The position numbers and the translations under genes are program-made. The notes below the pieces were generated by a model, which worked only from the letters and a program-made list of their open reading frames with translations, did no database searches and was not told the origin of the DNA. A DNA stretch of 64,000 nucleotides, from the NCBI GenBank assembly GCA_046594215.1, contig JBKJPX010000094.1, forward strand, positions 1-64,000. The letters are read 5' to 3'. Origin of the DNA: Panacagrimonas sp046594215. GTDB taxonomy: Bacteria > Pseudomonadota > Gammaproteobacteria > Nevskiales > Nevskiaceae. Below are positions 17,132 to 25,259 of this stretch, in pieces (position 1 is the first letter of the stretch; every line of letters starts with the position of its first letter).

Positions 17132-17497
17132 ATGGCACGGGTCATGATCGTCGACGATTCGCCGACGGATGCACTGAATCTGAAGAACATACTGACGAAG
17201 GCCGGGCACACCGTGATCGAGGCCAGCAGTGGTTCCGACGCGATTCCGCGCATCAAGTCGGAGCGGCCTGATTGCGTCGTCATGGACGTGGTCATGCCGG
17301 GCGTCAACGGGTTCCAGGCCACGCGCACGTTGTCGCGTGACCCGGCAACCGCCGCGATCCCAATCATCGTGTGCAGCAGCAAGAGCCAGGAAACGGACCG
17401 CGTGTGGGCTTTGCGCCAGGGCGCGCGGGAGTACCTGGTCAAGCCAGTGAAAGATAACGATCTGCTTTCGAAGATCCGCTCGGTACTTGGCGCCTAA
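17132..17497 (+). CDS. pilH: Response regulator PilH
   Basis: A 121-residue single receiver domain. The MARVMIVDDSPTDALNL N-terminus, phosphoacceptor D52 in VVMDVVMPGVNGFQATR, and the SKSQETDRVWALRQGAREYLVKPV segment are typical of PilH, which opposes or buffers PilG signalling and acts on pilus retraction. GGAGAGG lies just upstream of ATG 17132. It is 34 nt from pilJ, so the two form a small operon. In Pseudomonas both sit between pilG and chpA; here they are about 9 kb away, beyond pyrC'. Confidence 0.92.
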   Translation: MARVMIVDDSPTDALNLKNILTKAGHTVIEASSGSDAIPRIKSERPDCVVMDVVMPGVNGFQATRTLSRDPATAAIPIIVCSSKSQETDRVWALRQGAREYLVKPVKDNDLLSKIRSVLGA

Positions 17498-17530
17498 GCC
17501 GAAGACACCGCATCACGGGAGGAGTTGTCG

Positions 17531-19561
17531 ATGCTGAAGGGGAAGGTCGGATTCCGATTCGACGTCCTGCTGCTCGTGATCGCGGTGCTCGGCATCGTGA
17601 TCGGCGGCGGCGGTCTGTTTTACAACGACACCCTGGCCCGCCGGCACGAAGCCTGGATCGCGATGACGCACCAGCTGCAGACGGACTCGCTGGCGACCAA
17701 CCGCATCGCGGAGGACGTGGGGCGCGGCATCACGCCCGACTTCGCGGCCCTTACCGGCCAGGCCGAGAATTTCGCTGATTCCATCCGCATCCTGCGCGAG
17801 GGCGACGACGACGCGGGCATAAAGGCCATGCCCTCGGCCGTGCGCCAGGAAGTGGGTAAGGTCGAACAGGCCTGGGCCACGGTGAAGCTGTCGCTCGACC
17901 AGCTTTCGAAGGCCGAGGAACCGGTCGGCAGGGCGTCGACGTCGATCCGCGAGATCCAATCCTCCAGCGAGCAGCTGTGGGACGTCTACCGCGACGTCAG
18001 CCAGCGTCTCGTGGCCGCCGGCGCGTACGAGCGGCTGCCGGCGGTGGCGGATCAGCTGGCGCGCACGCAGCGAATGCAGGTCCTCGCCCGGCGCCTGCTT
18101 GGCGACGGTCGTGACGCGGGTGCGGTTGCCGATGAGCTCGGCCGTGAAGGCAAGGCACTGAAGACCTCGCACGCCAGCTTGGCGGGCGAAGGCCCGATCG
18201 GCAGCCTGCTGCGCGAGAAGAGCGGTCTCGTCGACGGCATCGCGACGGCCGCCGCAGCGCTGGCCGAGGACGGCGCCAAGATCAACGAGATGCAGGTCGC
18301 CGCCGGCGTGCTGCCGGGCGAGGGCCGCAATCTCTACTCGACGGCCATTGCTCTCGAAGACGGCCTGGGACCCCTTGCCGGTTCCGGAAAATTCCTGCGC
18401 ATCCTGATTCTGCCCGCGCTCGGCGTGGCGGTGATCGCATTGATCTTCTATGTACTGATCAACATCGTGTCGGTGCGTCGCCGCATTGCGCGGGCCGAGG
18501 AGAACGACAGCAAGCAGCAAGCAGCGATTCTCGGGTTGCTCGACGAGATCAGCAGCCTGGCCGACGGGGACCTCACGGTGCGCGCCAACGTCACCGGCGA
18601 TTTCACCGGCGCCATCGCCGACTCGATCAACCAGACAATCGATACCCTGCGCGGCCTCGTGGGCACGATCAACGAGACCGTGGGCGAAATCAGCGCCGCC
18701 GCCACGTCCACGCAGGGCACCGCCGACCTGATGCTGTCCGGCTCCGAGAGCCAGGCGCAGGAAGTGGTCGAGATCGCGGGCCGCATGAAGCAGTCCACGG
18801 AATCGCTCAACGCCGTGGCCACGCGCGCCGAGGAGCTTTCGCAGCAGGCTGGCAACTCCGTGCAGATCGCGCACAACGGCGCTTCGACCGTGGGCCGCAC
18901 CATCCAGGGCATGGCGGCCCTGCGGGAGCAGATCCAGGACACCGCCAAGCGCATCAAGCGCCTGGGCGAGTCGTCACAGGAAATCGGCAACATCATCGAG
19001 TTCATCAACGACATCGCCGAGCAGACCAATACGTTGGCGCTGAACGCCTCGATCCAGGCCGCGATGGCCGGCGAGTCGGGCCGCGGCTTCGCGGTGGTGG
19101 CCGACGAGGTGCAGCGACTGGCCGAGCGCGCCGCCGCCGCCACGCGCCAGATCGAAACCCTGGTCAAGACCATCCAGGCCGACACCAACGAGGCCATCGT
19201 CTCGATGGAGCGCTCGACCAGCAACGTGATCGCCGGTGCCCGCAGCGCCGAGGAAGCCGGCCAGGCCTTGACCCGCATCGAGGCCACCTCGACCGATCTT
19301 GCGCGGCTGATCCAGGAGATCTCGGGCGAGGCACGCTCCGAGGCCGCGCAAGCCACCCGCATCGCCGGCCAGGTCCAGTCGATCCGCGAGACCGCGTTGG
19401 CCACCGCCGGGTCGGCACAGCAGACGGCGTCCGCGATCGGCGAGCTCAATTCGCTCTCCACCAAGCTTCGTCAATCGGTCGCGGGCTTCAAGCTCCCGCC
19501 CGACGTCTCGCTGGAGACGGGCGCGATGCCGGCGTTCTCGGACCCGAATCCGGCTCACTGA
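17531..19561 (+). CDS. pilJ: Methyl-accepting chemotaxis protein PilJ
   Basis: A 676-residue inner-membrane chemoreceptor for twitching motility. One transmembrane helix lies near 10-30, a long periplasmic helical domain occupies about 32-290, and a second helix lies near 292-315. A HAMP region follows, then the signalling hairpin with its tip around 495-540 (INDIAEQTNTLALNASIQAA, GRGFAVVADEVQRLAER). The tip reads SIQAAMAGESG, a PilJ-like variant of the canonical AIEAARAGE. GGGAGGAG lies 6-7 nt before ATG 17531, preferred over an in-frame TTG at 17525. It should work with ChpA through PilI and ChpC, whose genes lie in the first cluster. Confidence 0.93.
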   Translation: MLKGKVGFRFDVLLLVIAVLGIVIGGGGLFYNDTLARRHEAWIAMTHQLQTDSLATNRIAEDVGRGITPDFAALTGQAENFADSIRILREGDDDAGIKAMPSAVRQEVGKVEQAWATVKLSLDQLSKAEEPVGRASTSIREIQSSSEQLWDVYRDVSQRLVAAGAYERLPAVADQLARTQRMQVLARRLLGDGRDAGAVADELGREGKALKTSHASLAGEGPIGSLLREKSGLVDGIATAAAALAEDGAKINEMQVAAGVLPGEGRNLYSTAIALEDGLGPLAGSGKFLRILILPALGVAVIALIFYVLINIVSVRRRIARAEENDSKQQAAILGLLDEISSLADGDLTVRANVTGDFTGAIADSINQTIDTLRGLVGTINETVGEISAAATSTQGTADLMLSGSESQAQEVVEIAGRMKQSTESLNAVATRAEELSQQAGNSVQIAHNGASTVGRTIQGMAALREQIQDTAKRIKRLGESSQEIGNIIEFINDIAEQTNTLALNASIQAAMAGESGRGFAVVADEVQRLAERAAAATRQIETLVKTIQADTNEAIVSMERSTSNVIAGARSAEEAGQALTRIEATSTDLARLIQEISGEARSEAAQATRIAGQVQSIRETALATAGSAQQTASAIGELNSLSTKLRQSVAGFKLPPDVSLETGAMPAFSDPNPAH

Positions 19562-19719
19562 CCATTCCGGCGGGGCGCCGGCTGAACGGCGCCTGACGGC
19601 GAATTGCCCGCGCGCGTTCCGCTTGCCCCGCATATAGGGGCAGCCATATCCTTGCGGCCCCCCGGCGCTCGCCTCCTTTTTTTGGCGCTGCGAAAATTCA
19701 ACCCCAGGACCGCGATTCC

Positions 19720-21372
19720 ATGACCTTTCAGGCCGACCTCGAGAAGCTCTTCGGACTCAAAAACGTCACCTACAAGTACGATCTGGGCAAGGAAGCGCTG
19801 TTCCACGAGGCGATTGCGAATGACCGTGGCCGCGTGAAGCGTGGGGGTCCTTCGGACGCGCAGAAAGCCTTTCCGACCAAACTCGGCGTCAAGGGCCCGC
19901 TCGTTTACTACACCGACCCGGACTGCACCGGCCGCCGCACGAAGGACACTTACGCGGTCAAGTGGCCGGATGTCGCCGACGAGATCTGGTTCAAGGCCGA
20001 TCTCAGCCCTTACGATCCGCAGAAGTACGAAGCCCTGCTCAAGCGCGTCGTCGATCATGTCAATGCGAAGAAGTCGACGCTGTACGTGAAGGACCTGTTC
20101 ATGGGGTCCGACCCGGATTTCGCCGTGCCTTACCGCTTTGTCGGCGAATACGCGACGCACGCGATGTTCTGCCACAACATGTTCCCCAAGGAACTGCCGG
20201 GCGTGAAGGATGTGGATGGCCGCCGCTGGACCATGTTCAACGTGCCGAGCTTCGTATGCGAACCCGAGCGTGACGGTTGCCGCGCCGAAGCCGCCGTCAT
20301 CATCGACACGAAGAACCGCATCTGCCTGGTGGCCGGCCGCGCCGACTACTGCGGCGTGAACAAGAAGACCATCTTCACCGTCGGCAACTACCTGCTGCCC
20401 AAGCAGGGCCGCCTGTCGATGCACTGCTCGGCCAATGTCGGCAAGAACAACGACGCGGCGATCCTGTTCGGCCTGTCGGGCACCGGTAAAACCACGCTGT
20501 CGGCCGATGCCAGCCGGAAGCTGATCGGCGACGACGAGACGATCTGGTCCGACAACGGTCTGTGCAACCTCGAGGACGGCTGCTACGCCAAGCTCATCAA
20601 CCTCGATAAGCAAGCCGAGCCCGTGATCGCCGCGGCGCTGTCGCAGCCGGGCACGATCATCGAGAACGTGCCGCCGCTTCCGGGCAAGACGATGGCGGAA
20701 TGCCACCCCGACGAGCTGGATCTCAACGACGGGTCGATCGCCGAGAACACGCGCTTCTCGTACCCGCTCGAAGTCGTGCCCAACGTGATGCCCAATGCCC
20801 AGGGCCCTCATCCGCAGACCATCGTGCTGCTCACCGCCGACGCCTACGGCGTACTGCCGCCGGTGTCGATCCTCGATGCCGAGGATGTGATGTACCACTT
20901 CGTCTCCGGCTTCACGGCCCGCGTCGCCGGCACCGAAGTCGGCGTGACGGAACCGCAGCCCACGTTCAGCGCCTGCTTCGGTGGCCCGTTCATGGCGCAG
21001 AAGCCCAACGTCTACGCCAAGCTGCTCGGCGAGAAGATGAAAAAGCACAAGGCCCGCTGCATCCTGCTCAACACGGGCTGGAGCGGCGGCAAATACGGCG
21101 TTGGCAAGCGCATGTCGATCAAGGTGACGCGAGCACTGCTCAATGCCGCGCTCGACGGCAAGCTCGACGGCGTCGAAACCGAGAAGCTGCCAATCCTGAA
21201 TCTCACCATCCCGAAGTCCTGCCCCGGCGTCGAGAGCGCGATCCTCAATCCGCGTAACACCTGGGCGGACAAGGACGAGTACGACGCGACGGCCACCACG
21301 CTGCGCGACGCGTTCCGCGAGAACTTCAAGAAGAAGGGTTTCGCGAGCTTCGGGATCGAAGAGCGCATCTGA
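19720..21372 (+). CDS. pckA: Phosphoenolpyruvate carboxykinase (ATP)
   Basis: This enzyme converts oxaloacetate and ATP to phosphoenolpyruvate and CO2, the entry to gluconeogenesis. The kinase-1a loop GLSGTGKTTLSAD at 251-263 identifies the ATP-dependent class rather than the GTP class. Other matches are the substrate-binding YYTDPDCTGRRTKDTYAVKWP region, RADYCGVNKKTIFTVGNY, ENTRFSYPLEVV, TADAYGVLPPVS and NTGWSGGKYGVGKRM. The length of 550 residues is normal. AGGA precedes ATG 19720. It is transcribed alone, with a strong terminator after it. Confidence 0.95.
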   Translation: MTFQADLEKLFGLKNVTYKYDLGKEALFHEAIANDRGRVKRGGPSDAQKAFPTKLGVKGPLVYYTDPDCTGRRTKDTYAVKWPDVADEIWFKADLSPYDPQKYEALLKRVVDHVNAKKSTLYVKDLFMGSDPDFAVPYRFVGEYATHAMFCHNMFPKELPGVKDVDGRRWTMFNVPSFVCEPERDGCRAEAAVIIDTKNRICLVAGRADYCGVNKKTIFTVGNYLLPKQGRLSMHCSANVGKNNDAAILFGLSGTGKTTLSADASRKLIGDDETIWSDNGLCNLEDGCYAKLINLDKQAEPVIAAALSQPGTIIENVPPLPGKTMAECHPDELDLNDGSIAENTRFSYPLEVVPNVMPNAQGPHPQTIVLLTADAYGVLPPVSILDAEDVMYHFVSGFTARVAGTEVGVTEPQPTFSACFGGPFMAQKPNVYAKLLGEKMKKHKARCILLNTGWSGGKYGVGKRMSIKVTRALLNAALDGKLDGVETEKLPILNLTIPKSCPGVESAILNPRNTWADKDEYDATATTLRDAFRENFKKKGFASFGIEERI

Positions 21373-21387
21373 GATCGACGCTTCGGA

Positions 21388-21420
21388 CGAAAAAGGCCGG
21401 CTCGATGCCGGCCTTTTTCG
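21388..21420. terminator. Intrinsic terminator after pckA
   Basis: A 14-bp perfect stem (21388-21401 with 21407-21420) and a 5-nt loop, flanked by A-run and T-run (AAAAAGGCCGGC ... GCCGGCCTTTTT). It lies 16 nt after the pckA stop. The symmetry allows use from both directions, so it could also back up termination of the pqq operon. Confidence 0.9.
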
Positions 21421-21441
21421 TGGCGACGCGTTGAACGTAGG

Positions 21442-21456
21442 CCGGACGAAGCCCGG
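21442..21456. repeat. REP-like palindrome, imperfect copy
   Basis: CCGGACGAAGCCCGG in the gap between pckA and pqqE. It is a degenerate copy of the CCGGAC-GAA-GTCCGG palindrome found in other intergenic gaps of this window. Confidence 0.4.
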
Positions 21457-21474
21457 GACTGCTCTCGCACCTCG

Positions 21475-21503
21475 GAAAAAGCCCAGAACCTCTTCCGGGC
21501 TTA
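21475..21503 (-). terminator. Intrinsic terminator at the end of pqqE
   Basis: On the minus strand AGCCCGGA pairs with TCTGGGCT (one G-U pair) and is followed by TTTTT. The first base of the stem is the first base of the pqqE TAA stop codon. It should end the pqqA-C-D-E transcript. Confidence 0.65.
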
Positions 21504-22739
21504 CGGGGCTGTCCGGCCGATGCGGGTGTTAGCCGTCGTGGCCGTCGCGCCCGTCTCGAAGAGACGCTGCTCGTCGACCTTCAGGCCGCCTTCCCCGCAT
21601 TGCTTCATCAAATCACGTGAATCCCGATCGGTGCGGAACACGATGGGCTTCTCCGCGACGCCCGAGCGAGCGCGTGCGACGGCCTCGACGATCCGCTCGT
21701 GGTAGGGCGACTTGTCGCACACCGGGTCGGCGTTCTCGGCGTCGCCCGTGATCATGTAGGCCTGGCAACGGCAACCCCCGAGATCCTTCTCTTTCTCCGG
21801 GCAAGTCCGGCACGGATCCTTCATCCAGCCGTCGCCGCGAAAGCGGTTGAAGCCCGGCGAGTCGTACCAGGCCCATTCCATCGAGTGCTCGCGCACATTG
21901 GGAAAGCTCATGCCCGGCAGCATGCCGGCCACGTGGCAGGGCAGCACGGTTCCGTCGGCCTGCACGGTGATGAAGAGATTGCCCCAACCATTGGTGCACT
22001 TCTTGGGGCGTTTCGCGTGGTAATCCGGCATCACGAAGAACAGCCGCATGCGACCTTTCACCTTTTCGCGAAAGGCGTCGGTGACCTGCTCGGCCCGCTC
22101 GATCTGCTCGCGAGTGGGCAGCAGCTGGTCGCGATTCAAATAGGCCCAAGAATAGAACTGCGTGTTGGCGAGCTCGACATACTCGGCGTCCATCGCCTCG
22201 GCCATTTCGAGGATCTGCTGGACGTGGTCGATGTTGTAGCGATGCAGCACGCAGTTGAGCACCATCGGGTAGTCGTACTGCTTGATCAGCGCGGCAACCT
22301 TCATCTTGAGATCGAAGGTGCGCGTGCTCGACAGGAAATCGTTCATCTCCCGCGTCGAATCCTGAAACGAGAGCTGGATGTGATCCAGCCCCGCGTCCTT
22401 AAGCGCGGCGATGCGCGACTCGGTCATGCCGACGCCCGAGGTCAGCAGGTTCGTGTAGTAACCCAGTGAACGCGCCTCGCGCACGATCTCCTCGAGATCG
22501 TCGCGCAGCAGCGGCTCGCCGCCCGACAGGCCGAGCTGTGCCGCGCCCAGCGCGCGCGACTCGCGCAGCACGCGCTTCCAGTCCTCGGTGGAGAGTTCCT
22601 GGTGCTGCTTGGCGTAGTCCACCGGGTTGTAGCAAAAGACGCAGTGCAGCGGGCAGCGATACGTAACTTCCGCGAGCAGCCACATCGGCATGCCCACACC
22701 CTTGCGCGTGGGCATGTCCATTTCGTTCTCAGCGGACAT
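21501..22739 (-). CDS. pqqE: PqqA peptide cyclase, radical SAM enzyme PqqE
   Basis: This enzyme forms the C-C bond between Glu and Tyr of the precursor peptide PqqA, the first step of PQQ synthesis. The radical SAM motif CPLHCVFC places its cysteines at 29, 33 and 36. The SPASM region near the C-terminus carries CHVAGMLPGMSFPNV, CRTCPEKEKDLGGCRCQAY and the late DPVCDKSPYH. The length from ATG 22739 is 412 residues; the last 40 or so (after FRTDRDSRDLMKQC) form a slightly longer tail than I expect for the family. The start overlaps pqqD by 11 nt. PqqE acts together with PqqD as peptide chaperone. Confidence 0.95.
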   Translation of the reverse strand: MSAENEMDMPTRKGVGMPMWLLAEVTYRCPLHCVFCYNPVDYAKQHQELSTEDWKRVLRESRALGAAQLGLSGGEPLLRDDLEEIVREARSLGYYTNLLTSGVGMTESRIAALKDAGLDHIQLSFQDSTREMNDFLSSTRTFDLKMKVAALIKQYDYPMVLNCVLHRYNIDHVQQILEMAEAMDAEYVELANTQFYSWAYLNRDQLLPTREQIERAEQVTDAFREKVKGRMRLFFVMPDYHAKRPKKCTNGWGNLFITVQADGTVLPCHVAGMLPGMSFPNVREHSMEWAWYDSPGFNRFRGDGWMKDPCRTCPEKEKDLGGCRCQAYMITGDAENADPVCDKSPYHERIVEAVARARSGVAEKPIVFRTDRDSRDLMKQCGEGGLKVDEQRLFETGATATTANTRIGRTAP

Positions 22740-23016
22740 GTCGCACCCAGCCCTGCCTGATCGCAGCGGCGATGAAGTCGAGCACATCCTGCGCAAGGCC
22801 CTGCACGTCGAACGCGGACTCGCAGTCGGCCGTCACCTGCGCCAGGGTCTGCTTGCCGTCGAGCCGCCTGAGGATCTCGCCCGCGCTCTGGTTCAGGCGA
22901 ACCATGCCCTCGGGATACAACAGCACGTGCGCGTTCTGCGCCGGCTCCCACTGCAGGCGGAAGAGCTTCGCAACCGCGTACACCTGCTCGATCGTGACGT
23001 CCTCGGCCTCGTTCAT
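22729..23016 (-). CDS. pqqD: PQQ biosynthesis peptide chaperone PqqD
   Basis: A 95-residue winged-helix protein of the PqqD/RRE type that binds PqqA and presents it to PqqE. Typical segments are FRLQWEPAQNAHVLLYPEGMVRLNQSAGEIL and GKQTLAQV, followed by a C-terminal helix. The start ATG at 23016 overlaps the pqqC stop (ATGA), and its end overlaps pqqE, giving a tightly coupled C-D-E unit. Confidence 0.93.
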   Translation of the reverse strand: MNEAEDVTIEQVYAVAKLFRLQWEPAQNAHVLLYPEGMVRLNQSAGEILRRLDGKQTLAQVTADCESAFDVQGLAQDVLDFIAAAIRQGWVRHVR

Positions 23017-23741
23017 GCCCTGGGTCCCACGATCTTGATCTCGCACTGGCTGAGCATGATCGCGTCGGCCAGCGACCACAGCACGTCAAGCTTGAACTGC
23101 AGGATCTCGAGCGCGCGCTCCTGCAGCGCGCGCGACTGGCTGAAGTGGGCAAGCGTCAGGGTCAGGCCGTGCTGCACGTCGCGACGGGCCTGCGTCAGAC
23201 GCCCCTTGAAATAGCGCAGGCCCGCGGCGTCGACCCAGGGATACTGCTGTGGCCAGGTGTCAATGCGCTGCTGGTGGATGTGGCCGGCGAACAGCTCGGT
23301 CAGGCTGGAAGCCACGGCCTCCTGCCAGCTCGCCTGCCGCGCGAAGTTCACGTAAGCGTCCACGGCGAAGCGCGCCGCCGGCGCTACGTGCCGCAAGGAA
23401 GTCACGTCGTCGCGCGAAAGCCCTACGGCCTCGCCCAGGCCGATCCAGGCCTCGATGCCGCCCTCGTCGTCGCCGTAGCCGTCGTGGTCGAGGATGCGCT
23501 GCACCCATTCGCGCCGCACCTCGCGGTCCGGGCAGTTGGCCAGTATCGCGGCGTCCTTCCGCGGAATACTGATCTGGTAGTAGAAGCGGTTCGCGACCCA
23601 GCCTCGCAGCTGACCCGCGGTCAGCCGACCCTCGGCCATCATCACGTGGAAGGGATGATGGATGTGGTAGCCGGCGCCCTTGTCGCGCAGCTTCTCCTCG
23701 AAGACTGGCGCGCTCCAGGGCGCGCGGTCGTCGTCGCTCAT
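23013..23741 (-). CDS. pqqC: Pyrroloquinoline-quinone synthase PqqC
   Basis: PqqC carries out the last, cofactor-free oxidation and ring closure to PQQ. The 242-residue protein has the expected haem-oxygenase-like helical fold, with YHIHHPFHVMMAEGRLT, WVANRFYYQISIPRKDAAILANCPDREVRREWVQRILDHDG (split across 65-105) and ELFAGHIHQQRIDTWPQQYPW. It starts at ATG 23741, preceded by AAGAGA. In most pqq operons pqqB lies before it; here only a 163-nt gap separates it from pqqA. Confidence 0.95.
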   Translation of the reverse strand: MSDDDRAPWSAPVFEEKLRDKGAGYHIHHPFHVMMAEGRLTAGQLRGWVANRFYYQISIPRKDAAILANCPDREVRREWVQRILDHDGYGDDEGGIEAWIGLGEAVGLSRDDVTSLRHVAPAARFAVDAYVNFARQASWQEAVASSLTELFAGHIHQQRIDTWPQQYPWVDAAGLRYFKGRLTQARRDVQHGLTLTLAHFSQSRALQERALEILQFKLDVLWSLADAIMLSQCEIKIVGPRA

Positions 23742-23761
23742 GTGGATCTCTTATTTCTCTG

Positions 23762-23782
23762 CGGGTCCTCTACCGGGACCCG
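23762..23782 (-). promoter_or_regulatory. Hairpin in the pqqA-pqqC gap
   Basis: CGGGTCC (23762-23768) pairs with GGACCCG (23776-23782) around a 7-nt loop, just upstream of the pqqC ribosome binding site. There is no T-run after it on the minus strand. A hairpin after pqqA is a common arrangement that keeps pqqA mRNA more abundant than the downstream genes. The rest of the 23742-23904 gap contains no gene. Confidence 0.4.
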
Positions 23783-23904
23783 TGGTGACGACTCGAACGC
23801 GCAAACAAAAACGCGACAGCGAGATCAAGGCTCACCGCCGCGTTTCCAATCGACCGGTCCGCGGCTTTTTCCTGCGAAGGAGAGGCCGCGAACCGTGATC
23901 GCGC

Positions 23905-23979
23905 TCAGCGAGCCGCGATGTACAGATTGATTTCGAAGCCGTACCGCATGTCGATAGCAGCGGGTTTCGTCCAGGCCAT
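23905..23979 (-). CDS. pqqA: PQQ precursor peptide PqqA
   Basis: A 24-residue peptide that is the substrate from which PQQ is built. It begins MAWTKPAAIDMRYGFEINLY, and the Glu and Tyr used for PQQ sit at 16 and 20 with the required three residues between them. AAGGAGA lies about 7 nt before the ATG at 23979, a strong ribosome binding site. It is first in the minus-strand operon with pqqC, pqqD and pqqE. Confidence 0.95.
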   Translation of the reverse strand: MAWTKPAAIDMRYGFEINLYIAAR

Positions 23980-24029
23980 GATGTTCTCCTTCATAGGTGT
24001 TCTCGTTGGGGAAGACCGCCTCACGGCGA

Positions 24030-24056
24030 CCGGATCGACCGACCGGCACGATCCGG
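24030..24056. promoter_or_regulatory. Inverted repeat upstream of pqqA
   Basis: CCGGATCG (24030-24037) and CGATCCGG (24049-24056) are perfect inverted arms separated by 11 nt, about 50 nt upstream of the pqqA start. It could be a regulator binding site or a leader hairpin. No match to a known operator is claimed. Confidence 0.4.
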
Positions 24057-24111
24057 ACCCATTGTTCGCCCCGGCGGGCGATGCGCCTACCGTCAGGGCG
24101 CGCGACCGCAC

Positions 24112-24128
24112 CTCATGAAAATCATGAG
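24112..24128. promoter_or_regulatory. Palindromic operator-like site between pqqA and the iminopeptidase gene
   Basis: CTCATGA-AAA-TCATGAG is a perfect 7-bp inverted repeat with a 3-nt A spacer. It sits 57 nt before the GTG of the divergent peptidase gene and 130 nt before pqqA, in a region free of genes. Its symmetry and AT-rich centre suit a dimeric DNA-binding regulator. Confidence 0.4.
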
Positions 24129-24184
24129 CCGTGCGCCCGCCGGCTGTCCCCGCTAAGGTTTGCGCGAGGAAGGAGAACGACTCG

Positions 24185-25153
24185 GTGAGCGACGCAAAGA
24201 ACGTCCTGTACCCAGCCCCGGCGGCGCACCGGGCGGAGTGGATCGCGGTGGGCGACGGCCACGAACTCTATTTCGAGGAATCGGGCCGACCCGATGGCCA
24301 GCCGGTGGTCTTCCTGCACGGCGGGCCGGGCAGCGGCTGCGTGCCGGCGCAGCGCGGCTTTTTCGACCCGGCTCACTACCGTGCCGTGCTCTACGACCAG
24401 CGCGGCTGCGGCAAGAGCCGTCCCGCCGGCCTGCTCGAGGCCAATACCACCGCGCACCTGGTCGAGGACCTCGAGAAGTTGCGCGAACACCTGGGCATCG
24501 CCCGCTGGATCGTGTTCGGCGGCTCCTGGGGCTCGACGCTGGCGCTGGCCTATGCACGCCGCTACCCGGCCAGGGTGCAGGCGCTGGTGCTGCGCGGCGT
24601 GTTCCTGGCGCGCATTCGCGAAGTCGAGTCCTTCGCCTACAACCTGCGCACCTTCCTGCCCGAGGCCTGGCACGCGCTCGCCTCGCCCTTCGGCATCGCC
24701 GACGAGCAGGCGGCGCGCGACTTCGATCTGGCCACGCAGGCCGCGAGGACCGTGCTGCGCGGCGCTCCGGATGCCGCGCGCGCCATCGCCACCGCCTGGC
24801 TGCGCCTGGAATCCGAGGCCATGGCGATGACGGTCAACGGGGCGGCCGCCGGACCGGTCGGCGATGCCCTGTGCGCGCGCACGCGCGTCTACATGCACTA
24901 CCTCGAGCACCGCTTCTTTCTGCGCGACGGCGAACTGCTCGAAGGCCTCGAAGTGCTGCGCGACATTCCGGTCGACATCGTGCAAGGCGCGCTCGACCCG
25001 GTGTGCCCGCCGATCAGCGCCTGGGAACTGGTGAAGAAAATCCCGCACGCGCGCGTGAAGAAGGTGGCGCTGGCGGGACACGGAGCATTCGAGCCGGGCC
25101 TGAGTCGCGCGCTCGTGGACGTGATGGACGAGCTGCGCACGCGATCGTCGTGA
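24185..25153 (+). CDS. pip: Prolyl iminopeptidase-like alpha/beta hydrolase (S33 family)
   Basis: A 322-residue cytoplasmic hydrolase expected to release N-terminal proline from peptides. Family motifs: HGGPGSGCVPAQRGFFDP (oxyanion region), LYDQRGCGKSRP, the nucleophile elbow GGSWGSTLALAYA, and late catalytic residues in GALDPVCPP (Asp) and LAGHGAFEPG (His). AGGAG lies about 9 nt before GTG 24185, which I take as start; the frame is open back to ATG 24131 without a better signal. It faces away from pqqA across a shared 205-nt control region, so a link with PQQ peptide handling is possible but unproven. Confidence 0.88.
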   Translation: MSDAKNVLYPAPAAHRAEWIAVGDGHELYFEESGRPDGQPVVFLHGGPGSGCVPAQRGFFDPAHYRAVLYDQRGCGKSRPAGLLEANTTAHLVEDLEKLREHLGIARWIVFGGSWGSTLALAYARRYPARVQALVLRGVFLARIREVESFAYNLRTFLPEAWHALASPFGIADEQAARDFDLATQAARTVLRGAPDAARAIATAWLRLESEAMAMTVNGAAAGPVGDALCARTRVYMHYLEHRFFLRDGELLEGLEVLRDIPVDIVQGALDPVCPPISAWELVKKIPHARVKKVALAGHGAFEPGLSRALVDVMDELRTRSS

Positions 25154-25232
25154 CGCGGACCCGGCCAGGAGCAACCGCGCCCGCAGCCCGGACAAATTCG
25201 GGAGTCTCGTCGCCGTCCACGCGGAAAGTCCT

Positions 25233-25243
25233 GGACTTCGTCC
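25233..25243. repeat. REP-like palindrome GGAC-TTC-GTCC
   Basis: A copy of the short intergenic palindrome, in the 106-nt gap between the iminopeptidase gene and the histidine kinase gene, about 17 nt before the kinase start codon. Confidence 0.4.
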
Positions 25244-25259
25244 GGCCGACGGCTTGCAC

